Below are positions 1 through 11,135 of a stretch of 64,000 bases of DNA, one piece after another; the first letter of the stretch is position 1, and each line of letters begins with the position of its first letter. A program made the translations under genes and the position numbers. The notes beneath the pieces are model-generated. The model was not told where the DNA came from and made no database searches. It was given only the letters and a program-made list of their open reading frames with translations. The DNA is from Centrapalus pauciflorus (lineage: Eukaryota > Streptophyta > Magnoliopsida > Asterales > Asteraceae), in assembly GCA_020465985.1 (NCBI GenBank), contig JAANYP010000383.1, positions 1,642,734 through 1,706,733 of the forward strand, read 5' to 3'.

Positions 1-1230
1 AGAGGATGGAATGTTCATCAATTTGATGTTAATAATGCTTTTTTACATTGTGACTTGCATGAAGAAGTATATATGAAAATTCCTCCTGGTCTACCTGTTG
101 CATCATCAGCTTATGTTTGTCGACTAAGAAAGTCATTATATGGGCTAAAACAAGCATCACGTCAATGGTATGCTAAACTTTCTGTTGCCCTACAGTCAAG
201 AGGATTTAAACGTTCTCTAAATGATCATTCATTGTTCATAAAACATATTGATGGGCACATTGTCATAGTTGTAATCTACGTTGATGACATTTTAGTAACA
301 GGAGACAGTCATGAAGAAATATCTATCCAAAAGCAGTTTCTGGATGATCAGTTCAAGATTAAAGATTTGGGATTCATCCACCTGTTTTTAGGCTTGGAGT
401 TCAATAGCATATCAGGGGGCATGGTTGTTAATCAGCATAAGTTTGTTATGGAGTTGTTGCAAACCTATGACATGACTGCTTGTGATGTTATTTCTACTCC
501 TTTACCAGCTAATCTGAAGTTATTATCAATCATGGACAATCCGTTGGCTGAACCCACTAGTTATCGTCAATTAGTTGGGAAATTAAACTTCTTAGTACAT
601 ACACGGCCAGATTTGTCATTTGCTGTACAGTATCTTAGTCAGTTCAATAAAACTCCTTGTGAGGCTCATTATAATGCTGCTCTTCATGTTTTAAAATATC
701 TTAAAGGGACAGTTTCTCAAGGTATATTCTTGAACAACAAATCAAGCTTTGATCTTCAAGCTTATTGTGATAGTGATTGGGCAGCTTGTCCAATTACTAG
801 ACGGTCCGTCAGTGGTTTCTTTATTCTGTTTGGAGGATCACCATTATCATGGAAGTCTAAAAAGCAGGTCACAGTCTCTCTATCATCAGCTGAAGCTGAA
901 TACAGATCTATTAGACGTGTTTGTTCAGAAATTGCTTGGTTAAGTCGACTACTACACGAGTTACAGATTCTGAATATCACACCAATTCCTTTGCGGTGTG
1001 ATAATCAAGCAGCTATCTACATAGCCAAAAATCCAGTTTTTCATGAGAGAACAAAGCACATTGAATTAGATTGTCATTTTGTACGGGAACAATTACAAAA
1101 TGGTCTAATCACTTTGTCTCATGTTCCAACTGCAGAACAGCTTGCTGATGTGTTTACAAAGAATCTTCCTACGGCTAAGCATAAAGAAGCAGTGTCCAAG
1201 CTGGGTTTATTGCCATATCCACCAGCTTGA
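1..1230 (+). CDS. Ty1/copia pol fragment: reverse transcriptase and RNase H (5' cut by window)
   Basis: The frame is open from base 1 to the TGA at 1228-1230, so the true start lies left of the window; the first ATG-like codon is irrelevant. The N-terminal piece reads like the copia RT core (QFDVNNAFLH, then EVYMKIPPG), followed by YGLKQA, the catalytic YVDDILVTG (around bases 270-305), and an RNase H with DSDWA near 770, SLSSAEAEY near 880 and RTKHIELDCHFVRE near 1050. These domains copy element RNA into DNA inside virus-like particles. The frame is intact over about 400 codons, so the copy is not badly decayed. One oddity is DVNNAFLHC where the family normally has Gly for Cys. The short LTR and sequence style resemble small-LTR copia lineages; I cannot fix the lineage. 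Confidence 0.95.
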   Translation, partial: RGWNVHQFDVNNAFLHCDLHEEVYMKIPPGLPVASSAYVCRLRKSLYGLKQASRQWYAKLSVALQSRGFKRSLNDHSLFIKHIDGHIVIVVIYVDDILVTGDSHEEISIQKQFLDDQFKIKDLGFIHLFLGLEFNSISGGMVVNQHKFVMELLQTYDMTACDVISTPLPANLKLLSIMDNPLAEPTSYRQLVGKLNFLVHTRPDLSFAVQYLSQFNKTPCEAHYNAALHVLKYLKGTVSQGIFLNNKSSFDLQAYCDSDWAACPITRRSVSGFFILFGGSPLSWKSKKQVTVSLSSAEAEYRSIRRVCSEIAWLSRLLHELQILNITPIPLRCDNQAAIYIAKNPVFHERTKHIELDCHFVREQLQNGLITLSHVPTAEQLADVFTKNLPTAKHKEAVSKLGLLPYPPA

Positions 1231-1236
1231 GGGGGG

Positions 1237-1396
1237 TGTTAGTCTGTTAGTTTGTTAATTTTACATATCACAAAGTAGTTAGTTAGTTAATTCTGTTATT
1301 TCTAGTTGGTGTATATATATGTATTTGTTAATTCTCATTCGTACTGTAATTTTCACCTTCTCTCAATAGAAAAGAAGTTCTTTTCTCTAATAACCA
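1237..1396 (+). repeat. 3' LTR of the copia element, preceded by polypurine tract
   Basis: A GAGGGGGG polypurine tract (1229-1236) directly follows the pol stop, the normal primer for plus-strand DNA synthesis. The LTR then begins TGTTAG and appears to end CTAATAACCA, giving TG...CA termini and about 160 bp, short for a copia LTR. A TATATATA box lies at about 1312-1320. The right border is inferred from the CA end, because the 5' LTR and its target duplication are outside the window. Confidence 0.75.
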
Positions 1397-1831
1397 TGCA
1401 CCACATGGTTCAGCAATTCATATTCGACCCATTTTCCCTGGCCAACACAACCAACTCACCCACTCCAGTGTTGTCTCCATCTCTGTGTCACTGTATGTAT
1501 ACATTTTTTGTTTGTTTCTTATTACCTTTTTCACTGTTTCTTTTCTTTTTCTTTTTCTTACACTATATATAAATTACTTTTTATAATTAATTGATATGTT
1601 TTTTATAATCGATGTATATAGATAAGTTTGAGTGGCAAATTAATGAAATTAATGAAACCGATAAATATATACTTGGATTATTATTCATGATCATCGATCA
1701 GAGGCCGGTGATCGAAAGGCCTTGTTATTTTACATATATATATTATCTGCATGCTTCCATCAAAAGAAACCATGCTAAATATTGGAGTACATATATACGT
1801 ATACCCCTCGATACATGCATGCATCCCTCTC
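1397..1831. other. 3' flank of the first glycine-rich protein gene
   Basis: I see no gene here. The stretch 1650-1800 (AAACCGATAAATATATACTT, the AGAGGCC motifs, then CTTCCATCAAAAGAA) is recognisably repeated at 16320-16440 downstream of the second glycine-rich gene. It therefore marks the 3' flank, probably the 3' UTR, of the duplicated gene unit. Confidence 0.6.
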
Positions 1832-2343
1832 TTAGTTTTGAGTTTGTTTGTAAGCAGTTGCCTCTTCAAACGTGCTGCAACACTTGCACCCACCTCCGTT
1901 GTTGTATCCACCATGTCCACCTCCACAGCACCCATACCTGCAACCTCCATGTCCACCGCCGTTGTTGTATCCACCATGTCCACCGCCATTGTTGTATCCA
2001 CCACGTCCACCGCCGTTGTTATACCCTCCACGTCCACCGCCGTTGTTGTACCCTCCATGTCCACCGCCGTTGTTATATCCTCCTCTTCCACCGCCGTTGT
2101 TATATCCTCCTCTTCCACCACCGTTGTTGTACCCTCCACGTCCACCGCCACTGTTGTATCCTCCACGTCCGTCAAGCTCACCTGCATCATACCAAAGTTA
2201 CTCCATAATTTGCAAGGCTTATATTTATGATACAAGAGAGAAATGATGATTTACTTACTGTCCTTAGACGCAGAAACTTGAGAGGTAATGAGAAGAACAA
2301 CAGCAAAGGTTAGGGCAAGAAGAATGAAGGTTTTTGAAACCAT
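1832..2343 (-). CDS. Secreted class II glycine-rich protein, copy 1 (two exons, about 144 aa)
   Basis: Exon 1 is 2259-2343 and exon 2 is 1832-2181 on the minus strand, with a 77-bp GT-AG intron (donor GTAAGT, acceptor ATGCAG) in phase 1. Exon 1 encodes a signal peptide, MVSKTFILLALTFAVVLLIT followed by SQVSA. Exon 2 starts ELDGRGGYN, carries about eight tandem 9-residue units of the type GGGRGGYNN or GGGHGGYNN, then a Cys-rich tail with CRYGCC and CKCCS and the end YKQTQN. This order (signal peptide, Gly/Tyr/Asn repeats, Cys-rich C terminus) matches the plant GRP family to which Arabidopsis GRP3, a ligand of wall-associated kinase WAK1, belongs. An extracellular or wall role follows from the family; receptor binding is inference. 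The reading frame is complete and splice sites are good. A proline-rich antisense frame over the repeats is a shadow. Confidence 0.9.
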
Positions 2344-2580
2344 CTTGATCGATCGAGTTGTTAATTTCTAGAAAAGCAAGTTTAACTTTTGAAAGAATTA
2401 AGGATGAGATGAGGAAACTAGGGTGTTAGATGTGTCTATTTATAGAAGAGATTTTGCATGTATATTGAGAATTGAAATTTGAAAATTATTGGACGTAGGT
2501 ATCATATGGTCCACGTATTGATTGGCCGGTAAGGATGTGTCCGGGCCAATGTTTCATTTTCATTGACATTTTGCTACCAT
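2344..2580 (-). promoter_or_regulatory. Promoter of glycine-rich gene copy 1
   Basis: A TATA box CTATAAATAG (reverse complement of 2437-2446) lies about 95 bp upstream of the ATG. Further upstream, 2505-2575 holds GGTCCACGTATTGATTGG and GGGCCAATGTTT, which have clear counterparts (GGTCCACTTATTGGTTGG, GGGCCAATGTTT) upstream of copy 2 at 17090-17130. Their conservation between paralogues in otherwise diverged flanks suggests functional elements. Confidence 0.65.
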
Positions 2581-2626
2581 TTAATACAACCAATTTGAAA
2601 GAGCTTTTGCCTAGCTTGCATTAATG

Positions 2627-2629
<3 letters not shown>

Positions 2630-2699
<70 letters not shown>
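2630..2699. repeat. (TA)n microsatellite
   Basis: An uninterrupted run of about 33 TA dinucleotides. No element termini are recognisable beside it. Confidence 0.95.
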
Positions 2700-2701
<2 letters not shown>

Positions 2702-3350
2702 AAATTAAATTTTTACAAACTTAATTTAATGCGTGTTCTAGACAAACAAAAAGGATGGATTTGATCAACACATACATATGATTAAATATCGATCGACCGA
2801 CTAAATTATATATAATTATTAATTATACAAATTATTATTCAACATTAATTAAGTTTTTGGAGATCATTTATCTTTGTTTAAATTTTGATACAGGAATTTT
2901 TTTTATATAATATAATCAGCACATGTATAAATTATTATTCACATTATGACTACGTACTACTTTAAACTTATCAGTTAACAACATTTATACAAGACTTTAC
3001 ATTGTAGTGAAAGAAGATTGATAATCCAAAATGGCATATACTTGTCTTTACGAACATATATATATACAGTACGTAGTCGTTATGAATAATGACGTTCCAA
3101 AAATTTAACGTACTGTATTAGTGTTTAAGTAACCTCAAAATATATAACATGTAACATAAGATTCATGTATCATATGAATTATATATCAATTCCAAAAATT
3201 ACATTAATATTATACGCCTTTACGTACCTAAATTGATAACAACAATTGAAGGTTTTAAATAATAATAAAAAAAAATAGAATTTTATTAGTAATCTAAAGT
3301 TCAACAATTTCCCTATTTACCTAAGTATATACGTACATCATCCTCTATAA
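2700..3350. other. AT-rich intergenic DNA, nothing recognised
   Basis: No open frame, repeat border or RNA gene is visible. The stretch ends at a TAA that looks like the 3-bp target duplication of the Harbinger-like remnant starting at 3351. Confidence 0.5.
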
Positions 3351-3960
3351 GAGCAAAGGGAGTGGTCACCCCGCTTCACCGCGGCCTTGCCACCTAGGAC
3401 CCTCCCCGGCGGCTACACCGCCCCCCCCCCCTCGGCGGCCCCGTGAAAACCCCTCCCCGCCCGGCTTCCCCTCCCCGCATTCTCCTTCCTTCTTTTCCTT
3501 GTCTTTTTCCTCCCAAACGGTCAAATGACCGTTGTTAATTAAAGAAAAAAATGTATTTAACCTAAATTTTTTACTCTATAAATATTTCACTCCAATACAT
3601 TAAATCCTCACATCTTTCAATCTATACACTTTCAGAATTCTCTCTTTCATTTAACCTAAAATTTTTACTATCATTCACAATTTTATTTTTATTGTGATGG
3701 AACCGTATACTACGTTTTCGTCGTCAAACTCATCAACCGAAGAGTCGTCGGAAGACGAATCTCAACATTATCAACAAGTCTTTGAATCATTTTTAAATGC
3801 CAGCTCTCCGCAAATTAATCAACCTAGACGAAAAATTGCAATTCAGAGAGACCGAGCAGCTGCAAATGAACGTCTAATGCGTAATTATTTTACTGAAAAT
3901 CCTCTCTATGGAGATAAATTATTTGTATATGTCTTGCGAATAAAATGATTGAATGGTGAT
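3351..3960 (+). mobile_element. PIF/Harbinger-like element, 5' part
   Basis: The left terminus GAGCAAAGGGAGTGG follows TAA, the usual 3-bp TWA target of this superfamily. A GC-rich stretch (3360-3480) is followed by a leader ending TATTGTGATGGA. The same terminus, leader and start codon recur in reverse at 17554-17795, showing a family with at least two copies here. I did not find the matching right terminus, so the right border is only the end of recognisable sequence. Confidence 0.6.
3694..3948 (+). pseudogene. Truncated HARBI1/ALP1-like transposon protein, N-terminal part
   Basis: The 84-residue frame begins MMEPYTTFSSSNSSTEESSE and then carries RDRAAANERLMRNYFTENPL followed by YGDKLF. 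That block is the familiar region of plant PIF/Harbinger-derived proteins just before the arginine-rich segment and the DDE nuclease. Here the frame decays right after YGDKLF and stops within seven codons; no DDE domain follows. I call it a broken transposase start. A captured host ALP1-like exon is possible but less likely given the transposon terminus 340 bp upstream. Confidence 0.65.
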
Positions 3961-5060
3961 TAATGCATAAATATAAAAAGTCAAAACCATCGTTATCAGT
4001 TGACAAATTTACTTTCGTGTTTATGCCAAAATTCACTGACATGCATATGCCTTTTATTTGTTTAGTTTGTTCACACCATTTAAACTATTATATCTTTATA
4101 AACCTACTACTTTTTTATTTTTTATTATTTTGTTATAATAAAATGACATAAAGATATATTAGTAGAAGTATTACAAAATGATAAAGAAAGAGATTTATAT
4201 GAGAAATTTTTTAAATCATAATATTATGATTATGAAAAATAAATCATTATGTATACAGGAAATGTCTAAGTGTGTCAAATCCAATAATGAAATCGAAGTG
4301 CAATAAATCGATTTCAAGAAAAGTTTGTATCTTCGTTTTTTTTTTTTTGGATTTGTTGCTCCATGAAGGTCATTCTTCTTTTTCTTCTCGGCGGAAGAAG
4401 TTATGGCAGTCAATCTTTTGGATATCTCAAAACAAAGTACTCTTTTCAAGAGGCTCATCTTATGAATATGATCGAGTCACTTCTTGGAGGTTCAATTGTT
4501 GCTTTTTCAAGGGTAATTTTATATTCACACTCTTTCAATTGCTAATCACATAACGCCCTTCTTAATATGAGAAGAGATTAACTTTTAATCATTGAGTCTC
4601 ATGTCATTAACAAAAATCATGTGAGTAAGGGAGTGTGTGATTAGTAAAAATTAAAGAGACGAGGGATGTACATATATGAATGCCTTTTTTCAATGGATAT
4701 CATGGTGTCTCAAATGCTTTAATATTTTGTGGCAGGATCAATGGTTGCAATCCAATGGTTTCATATCATCCTATTCAATCAAATGATAGAATCATTTCAG
4801 TTTACAACAAGTTTTTCTCAGCTGATTAACTTATTTTCTCTAAATATTATCTCATGAGTTTGAATTTGACAATGTGTCAATGTTTATGGTTTTAATCTCC
4901 GGCCCTTGGTTGATTGCAAACATCAAGTTGTGTTTTATATGGATTTTGCGTTATTTAAAGATCATCAGTTTTCTCATAACTGTTGCATGTTATGGATTTT
5001 GTTACTTATTTTCAAAATCGTTGCATGTTATGTGATCTCTTAGATATAGTTTTATTCTAA
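3961..5060. other. AT-rich DNA with one doubtful short frame
   Basis: The only notable frame is 4363-4545 on the plus strand (MKVILLFLLGGRSYGSQSFG onward, 60 codons), followed after CAAGG by a possible GTAATT donor. It could be a captured exon or chance. I find no family match I can defend and no transposon border around it. Confidence 0.35.
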
Positions 5061-5398
5061 GTAAAACCAACATGTTTTTTTTTTTTTGTTTATTTACTTT
5101 TTTGTGGTTTAATCCATTCGTATTATTTTTTACCAATAAAATCCTTTAGTAATATATTTGTTTGTGATTTTTATAATTTTTTTTATTTTTTCAAAAAAAT
5201 CTTCAAGTTTGTGGACTTTTCGGAGAAAAATAGTGAAAACATGTTGTTCTTTGTGTAAAAATACAGAGTTGATTATGAAAAAAAAAACAAAACTTTTCTG
5301 AAAACCGGATTGAAAACAATAATTAGAGAACTTTCTTAATAAAAAAATAACACGACTGGATTAAATCGCAAAAAACACGAAAATATTTTGGTTTTTTT
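5061..5398. mobile_element. MITE, AACCAACATGTTTT family, copy 1
   Basis: The left end AAAACCAACATGTTTTTT and the inverted right end (ACGAAAATATTTTGGTTTTT) form imperfect terminal inverted repeats of about 45 bp. The body, including TTCAAGTTTGTGGACTTTTC near 5203, is repeated at 32823-33133 and in weaker form at 42067-42365. The three copies define the family from within this window. No coding capacity. Confidence 0.7.
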
Positions 5399-5681
5399 CG
5401 TATTAAACAATAAGTAAGTATATATGTTATTATTTTAGAAAAAATCGACACAATATAAATGATTAACACGTAGGTGGCAAAGTTGCATTTGGTCACCGCA
5501 TCTATTCCTTATATTTCATATAAGAAAATTATACCGATAACAAAGGCCCACGGTCATAAATACATTCATGTCGACAGCACAACAAAATAATATATTTGGA
5601 AAGTGCCAAAATATTCAAATTCATATTAAATAGGGTTATAGGATAAGTGACAAATGCAGGAATTTAAAAAAGGAGTGTCTA
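5399..5681. other. Short AT-rich spacer
   Basis: No gene or repeat recognised. The piece CAAAGTTGCATTTGGTCACCGC at 5478 onward resembles a piece at 19907 onward (AAAATGGATTTGGTCACTGC), perhaps an old shared repeat. Confidence 0.35.
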
Positions 5682-5875
5682 GTTGCATAGATAGTCCTTT
5701 AACTAACCCCAAATTGCATGTTTGGTTTTTTTTTTTAAAAAGTTGCAATGTCGGTGTTTTAACTACCAAAAAGTTGTAGAGTTGATACTTTCTAACGAAA
5801 TCCGCTAGAACGTGATGTTAAGTCAATTACATTTTAATCTTTGTAAGAACAAAGAACCATTTTTGCAATTTTTAC

Positions 5876-5988
<113 letters not shown>

Positions 5989-6061
5989 TGTTCACTGAAC
6001 CCTTTTCTCACTTATCTTCGTTTCTCTCTTTCTTTCTTGAAACACCTACAAAAGTAAAGAA

Positions 6062-6298
6062 ATGGTAATGGATGTAAAACCTACCGATGTTGAAACACCC
6101 ACTCGTGGCAGGGGTTATTCAGGTTCGAAGAGGAGTTTTCATTTTGATATGGAAATGAGTTCAAAGAATGATGATGAAAAGGTGGTGGTGGACCACCACA
6201 GGCTTCGACAGCAGCGGGAGCATAGGGTTTCGTCTCCTTCTAGGAGGAGGAGTAAGGATTCTGTAATGGGTGGTTCGTCGACAACAGCGGGAGCATAG
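6062..6298 (+). CDS. Small hypothetical ORF inside the long-TIR element, possibly a captured gene fragment
   Basis: The ATG is at 6062 and the product has 78 residues, beginning MVMDVKPTDVETPTRGRGYS. It is basic in its second half (SPSRRRSKDS) with no recognised domain. Base composition here is more GC- and G-rich than the surrounding DNA, as in Pack-MULE captured exons. From 6205 to 6370 the DNA has about four tandem partial repeats containing GACAGCAGCGGGAGCATAG and GCGTCGACATCGAT, which run through the end of the ORF. Whether it is expressed is unknown. Confidence 0.3.
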   Translation: MVMDVKPTDVETPTRGRGYSGSKRSFHFDMEMSSKNDDEKVVVDHHRLRQQREHRVSSPSRRRSKDSVMGGSSTTAGA

Positions 6299-7104
6299 CG
6301 TCGACATCGATAGCAGCGGAAACATAGGGTTTCGTAGACAGCAGCGGGAGCATAGCGTCGACATCGATGCTGTAAGATGACGGCGGAGATGGCTAGAAGC
6401 TGATGGAGGTAGCGATTCCGTGATGGATGGTTCCGTCTTCGTTGAGTGTGGTGTAGTGACCGTTGTTGGTCAGGACAGGTTAAGGAATTGGAAGGTGAAG
6501 TTGGTGCCGGTGGGGAGGTTTGTTATTAGGTTTCGAATCTAGAAAATGTCTTGAATTTTATAATGGTGATGGCCATTAATATTGTTTACCCTAACTCTGA
6601 TTTTGGTTTATTAACATCCCGAATCTAGATCTCTAAACCTAGATTTGGCTCCCATGGTTGCGGTGCTGGTAACAATGGTGACAGTGGTTTCTTACACCCC
6701 TAGCGTGTTCTTTTTCTCTGAAAAAATGGAAACGAACATGGGAAGGGGTGGGTTATGGTGATGACCGTAGGTGTTCTCTAGAAGATAAAAATGGATTGGG
6801 GGGTGTTGGGGATGAACAACCTATGGAATCTATGATTTTAATTCTTAGGTTGTAAAATAGATGATGATCATGATGATAATAATAGTAATAATAATGCAAA
6901 TAATAAGTAAAAATTGCAAAAATGGTCCTTTGTTCCTAAAAAGACTAAAATGTCTTTGACTTAACGCCACTTTCTAACGGATTTCGTTAGAAATGTGACC
7001 ATCCCTGCAACTTTTTGGTAGTTAAAACACCGACATTGCAACTTTTAGAAAAAAAAGACCATACAATTTGGGGTTTAGTTAAAGGACCATCTATGCAATT
7101 AACT

Positions 7105-7244
7105 CTATATACTAAATAGCAATTCCATTTGAATAAAGTACACAAAATATTTTCATGTTTTGTTTTGAAAATACGGTAAAAGATAAAAATATATCATTAC
7201 TAGTACTACGTAACATATTTTCTCAATATACGACTTATATATAT
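7105..7244. other. AT-rich spacer ending in TATATATA
   Basis: No feature beyond the short TA tract that begins the next series of elements. Confidence 0.4.
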
Positions 7245-7492
7245 AGAGGGAGGTTCAATGGAAAACCAGCATGCATCGGAAAACCTTGGAAAACCTCCAT
7301 GCACCACCACAAATGCATCACAATTCCCGCATGATGCATCAAATTCCCCGCGTGATGCATCAAATCCCCGCGTGATGCATCAAATTCTCACGTGATGCAT
7401 CGACTTTCTGCTTGATGCATCACCTGATCCAATGGCTATAAAGTGATTCCCGGGTTTTCCGATGCATATAGGTTTTCCATTGAACTCACTCC
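7245..7492. mobile_element. (TA)n-bordered MITE A, GATGCATC-rich
   Basis: GAGGGAGGTTCAATGGAAAA at the left is mirrored by GTTTTCCATTGAACTCACTC at the right, and a second inner pair (GCATCGGAAAACC / GGTTTTCCGATGCAT) extends the inverted repeat to about 40 bp. Both borders abut TATATATA. The interior holds six or so GATGCATC-type palindromes (7310-7425). No coding capacity. Confidence 0.75.
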
Positions 7493-7500
7493 TATATATA

Positions 7501-8630
7501 TAGGTTCAATGGGGAACCTCGATTCATTGAGAACCTTTGAGAACAAAATATGCATAAGGGATTTAGGAATGATAAATATATTTAATATTAATTAATAAAT
7601 AATTATATTTTAGTAACCTCAATAATTAAGAATAATTAAATTAGGAAATAAAATCTCTAAATTAAATCATATCCCATTATTCCCTCCCCCTTTCTCTCTC
7701 TCCCTCTCCCTCTCCTCCCTCTCTCACATGGTCGGCGACCGGCCACCACCCTCTCTCTCTCGGCTATGTCTTCAGTTCCGACGAAGATGATTCCGGCGAT
7801 AGTGATGACGCAACAATGATTCCGATCATCTTTCTCTCTCCCTCTCCACCATTTCTCTGCTCGTCTCTCTCCCTCTCTCGACCCATATCTCTCTTAGTCT
7901 CTCTTTATCCAACAATGATCTCGACCGTTGACGATGATGCAACTTTTTGACCGAGAATGATGTAATTCGTTTTTCTCGTTTTGAATGTATGATCATTTTT
8001 TATGTATTTTCTGAATGGAAAACTTTGAAAGATGAATCATGTTTATCCGATGTTTATGGAAGACGACTTCAATGCATCATGTTTATGAAAATGTATTGTG
8101 TTCGAAAAATAATCCGATAAAGATGTATCGTGTGTGAAGATGAGTCTGATGAAATGCATCGTGTTTGAAGATAAATTCGATGAAATACATCATGTTTGAA
8201 GATGAATCCGATAAAGATGAATCGTGTTTGAAAATGAATCCTATGAAAATGCATTCTGTTTAACGACGACGATGATGACGACAAGAATATGGCCGAAATT
8301 GTTGGTTACGACGATGAACAAGATGCATCATTAATTTGAACGATTAATTAGATGCATCACGTATTTGTAATTTTGAATTTGTTTAAATTTTGTAATTTTG
8401 GAAGTGTATTAATTTAATTTATTGAGCATTTATTGTTTGATTATTTGATTGAATATTCAATTAATATAAAATTAAAATTTATTTGACTAAGTATATTTTT
8501 TTTCTCAAAATACCATTAGGCATATCAAATACGTGCATCATGTGATGCACATTTGATCATTTAATCTAAGGGTTGTGGTTGGTTCTTTTTTAGGTTTTCG
8601 ATGCATATGGTTACCCATAGAACCCGACCC
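7501..8630. mobile_element. (TA)n-bordered element B
   Basis: It starts TAGGTTCAATGGGGAACC and ends GGTTACCCATAGAACCCGAC followed by CCTATATATA, inverted repeats related to element A. A CT-rich stretch at 7680-7910 and a GATGAATC/GATGCATC-rich part at 8030-8340 follow. The block 8415-8500 (TTTGATTGAATATTCAATTA) is shared with elements C and D, so B, C and D are paralogues. Confidence 0.65.
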
Positions 8631-8640
8631 TATATATATA

Positions 8641-9395
8641 TAGGGGTGGATTCGATGGAAAACCTATATGGATCGGAAAACACGGGAACCACTTTATAGC
8701 CATTGGACAAGGTGATATATCACGCAGAAAGTCGATGCATCCGACCATGATGATGAACACGTTAAAGATGAACACGTTGAAGATGAACACGATGCATCCG
8801 ACCATGATGATGAACACGTTGACGACGAACACGATGCATGATGATGACCGAAGATTACAATAAATTTAAATGATTTTTGAATGAATATGCATCAGACCAT
8901 GATGATGAACACGTTGACGACGAACACGATGCATCCAACCATGATGATGAACACATTGATGACGAACACGATGCATGATGATGATCGAAGATTAAAATAA
9001 ATTTAAATGAAGATGCATCATGATTTTTGATGAATCAAAATGTAGATGCACCGTGTTTGAATATGAATCCGATGAAGATGAACCGAGATGCATCACGAAT
9101 TGAATGATGAACATAATGCATTGATATCAAATCATCCTTATTGAATTTGTTTAGATTTTGTAATGTTGGAAATGTGTCAATTAATTTTATTTAGCATTTA
9201 TTGTTTAGCTATTTGATTGAATATTCAATTAATATAAACTCAAATTTTATTTGACTTGATATATTAATTTTCACAAAATAACTCTATGCATACCAAATAC
9301 GTGGATCGCGTGATTTACCAATGATCATTTAATACAAAGACTATGATTGTTTTTTTTTTGTTCCCGATGCATATGGTTTACATAGAAACTGCCCT
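8641..9395. mobile_element. (TA)n-bordered element C
   Basis: Left end TAGGGGTGGATTCGATGGAA; right end GATGCATATGGTTTACATAG before ACTGCCCTTATATAC. The interior has four repeats built on CATGATGATGAACACGTTGA (8745-8985), separated by GATGCAT. The sub-terminal block at 9190-9265 matches elements B and D. Confidence 0.65.

Positions 9396-9472
<77 letters not shown>
9396..9472. repeat. (TA)n tract between elements C and D
   Basis: About 35 TA units shared as border by both neighbours. Confidence 0.9.
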
Positions 9473-9476
<4 letters not shown>

Positions 9477-9478
<2 letters not shown>

Positions 9479-9684
9479 TGAGGTTCTATGGGGCACCACT
9501 ATGCATTGGGAACCGGTGGGAACCAAAAATGCATAATCTATTTACTAATGATGCAATAAGGGTAATATAGGAATACTAATTATTTTAAAAAATTAGTTAT
9601 ACTTTTAATTAATAGATTAGTTAAAAAATAGGAAACTAAATATTATCATTAACCACTTTCCCTATTTTCTTCCACCTTTCCCTC

Positions 9685-9735
<51 letters not shown>

Positions 9736-10309
9736 ACTCACACACACACACAAACACAAACACAAACATGTTGCACAGCAGCAATGCATCACAATGATGT
9801 TTTTCATTCAAACATGATGCACATTACCGGTGCATCAAGATGATGATGAACATGTTGAAGACGATGATTTTAAATTCCATATATGCATCACGATGAACAC
9901 GATGATGCATAACCTGGTGCCCCATATGAACACGATGATGCATAACCTGGGAAAGATGAATACGAAGATGCACATTCAATGAAGATGATGAAGCATCATG
10001 TTGGATTTTTGTTCAATTGAAATCTTTTAATTTTAGAAGTGTATTTTATAAATTTATTAGCATTTAATACGTGATTATTGAATTAAAAATTCAATCAATA
10101 TAAATTTAAGTTTGAGTTGACTTGATATATTATTTTTTCCAAAATGCGCTTATGCACATCTAATAGGTAAATCGTGCATCATGATGCGTACACAAATTTC
10201 ATCTTTATTACCCTTTTGCCATTGTAATCTTAGACATTCATTTTCTAGATCTAACGGTGTATATAGGTTCCTAAGTTGCACGATGCACACAGGTGCCCCA
10301 TAAAACCTA

Positions 10310-10313
<4 letters not shown>
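9477..10313. mobile_element. (TA)n-bordered element D
   Basis: GAGGTTCTATGGGGCACCAC at the left is mirrored by AGGTGCCCCATAAAACCTAA at the right. Both ends meet (TA)n. A (CT)n(CA)n run lies at 9686-9770, and the GATGCAT and AACACGATGATGCATAACCT repeats at 9890-9960. The block 10055-10130 is shared with B and C. Confidence 0.7.

Positions 10314-10390
<77 letters not shown>
10314..10390. repeat. (TA)n microsatellite
   Basis: Run of TA dinucleotides bordering element D on its right. Confidence 0.9.
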
Positions 10391-10395
<5 letters not shown>

Positions 10396-10478
10396 ATATT
10401 TATGTATTATATTAAATATGTATCATGTATGATGTAGCTTTGTTGGAGTGTGAGTATATGATGATATTATGGGTATGT

Positions 10479-10871
10479 AGGGATGGGATCCATTGTGAAC
10501 AAGTTATTCGTTGTGAACGTTGTGAACAAATAAAAAAAATACATATAATCATTCATATATATCAACAAGTGTTTGTAATATGATTCATATGATTCAAAAG
10601 GTTCATAGAAGTGTCTATTTAAGATTCAAAACATTCAAAAGGTTCATAGTACGTAGTTTTTATAACAAGATGCACAAGATGCATAGGATGCAACAAGATT
10701 CATAGGATTCGACAAATTCATAGGATTTAATAAGATCCAAAGGATCCAATAGTATTAATAGGTTAATAGAAGAGTCCAGTACTATTTTCAACAAGATTCA
10801 TAAGATTCAGAAGCTATTTTATGGTTGTTCACAATGTTCACAACGAATAAAGTGTTCACAAAAGATCCTTA

Positions 10872-10876
<5 letters not shown>
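10479..10876. mobile_element. (TA)n-bordered MITE E
   Basis: GGATGGGATCCATTGTGAAC and TTATTCGTTGTGAACGTTGT at the left are mirrored by CACAATGTTCACAACGAATA and GTTCACAAAAGATCCTTAGT at the right. The interior is a degenerate array of AAGATTCATAGGATTCAA-type units (10590-10800). Same architecture as A to D, but a different motif. Confidence 0.7.
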
Positions 10877-10940
<64 letters not shown>

Positions 10941-10975
10941 TGTATGTATGTATGTATGTATGTATGTATGTATGT
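10877..10975. repeat. (TA)n(TATG)n compound microsatellite
   Basis: TA units change to about 16 TATG units from 10914. Confidence 0.95.
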
Positions 10976-11130
10976 TTAAATGAGTAGCACTTATTATTCA
11001 GCGCATTTGAAGAAGGTATCACTTTAAAAAAAAATTTAAATTTTTTTTATAAATATGTTTTAATTAACATCACGAATATGATATATAAATTTCACGAACA
11101 TTCACATATTTTAAATGCACGAATATATGT
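10976..11130. mobile_element. Partial (TA)n-bordered element of the CAGCGCA family (F)
   Basis: TTTAAATGAGTAGCACTTAT then CAGCGCATTTGAAGAAGGTATCAC-like sequence and GTTTTAATTAACATCACGAA match the left halves of elements at 20966-21240, 23250-23614 and 19158-19413. No right end is visible here; the next MITE begins at 11136. Confidence 0.55.
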
Positions 11131-11135
11131 ATGGG

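Noticed and set aside
1872..2246. Plus-strand proline-rich ORF over the first glycine-rich gene
   Set aside because: It is the antisense shadow of the Gly-Gly-Tyr repeat exon; the minus strand has signal peptide, splice sites and promoter.
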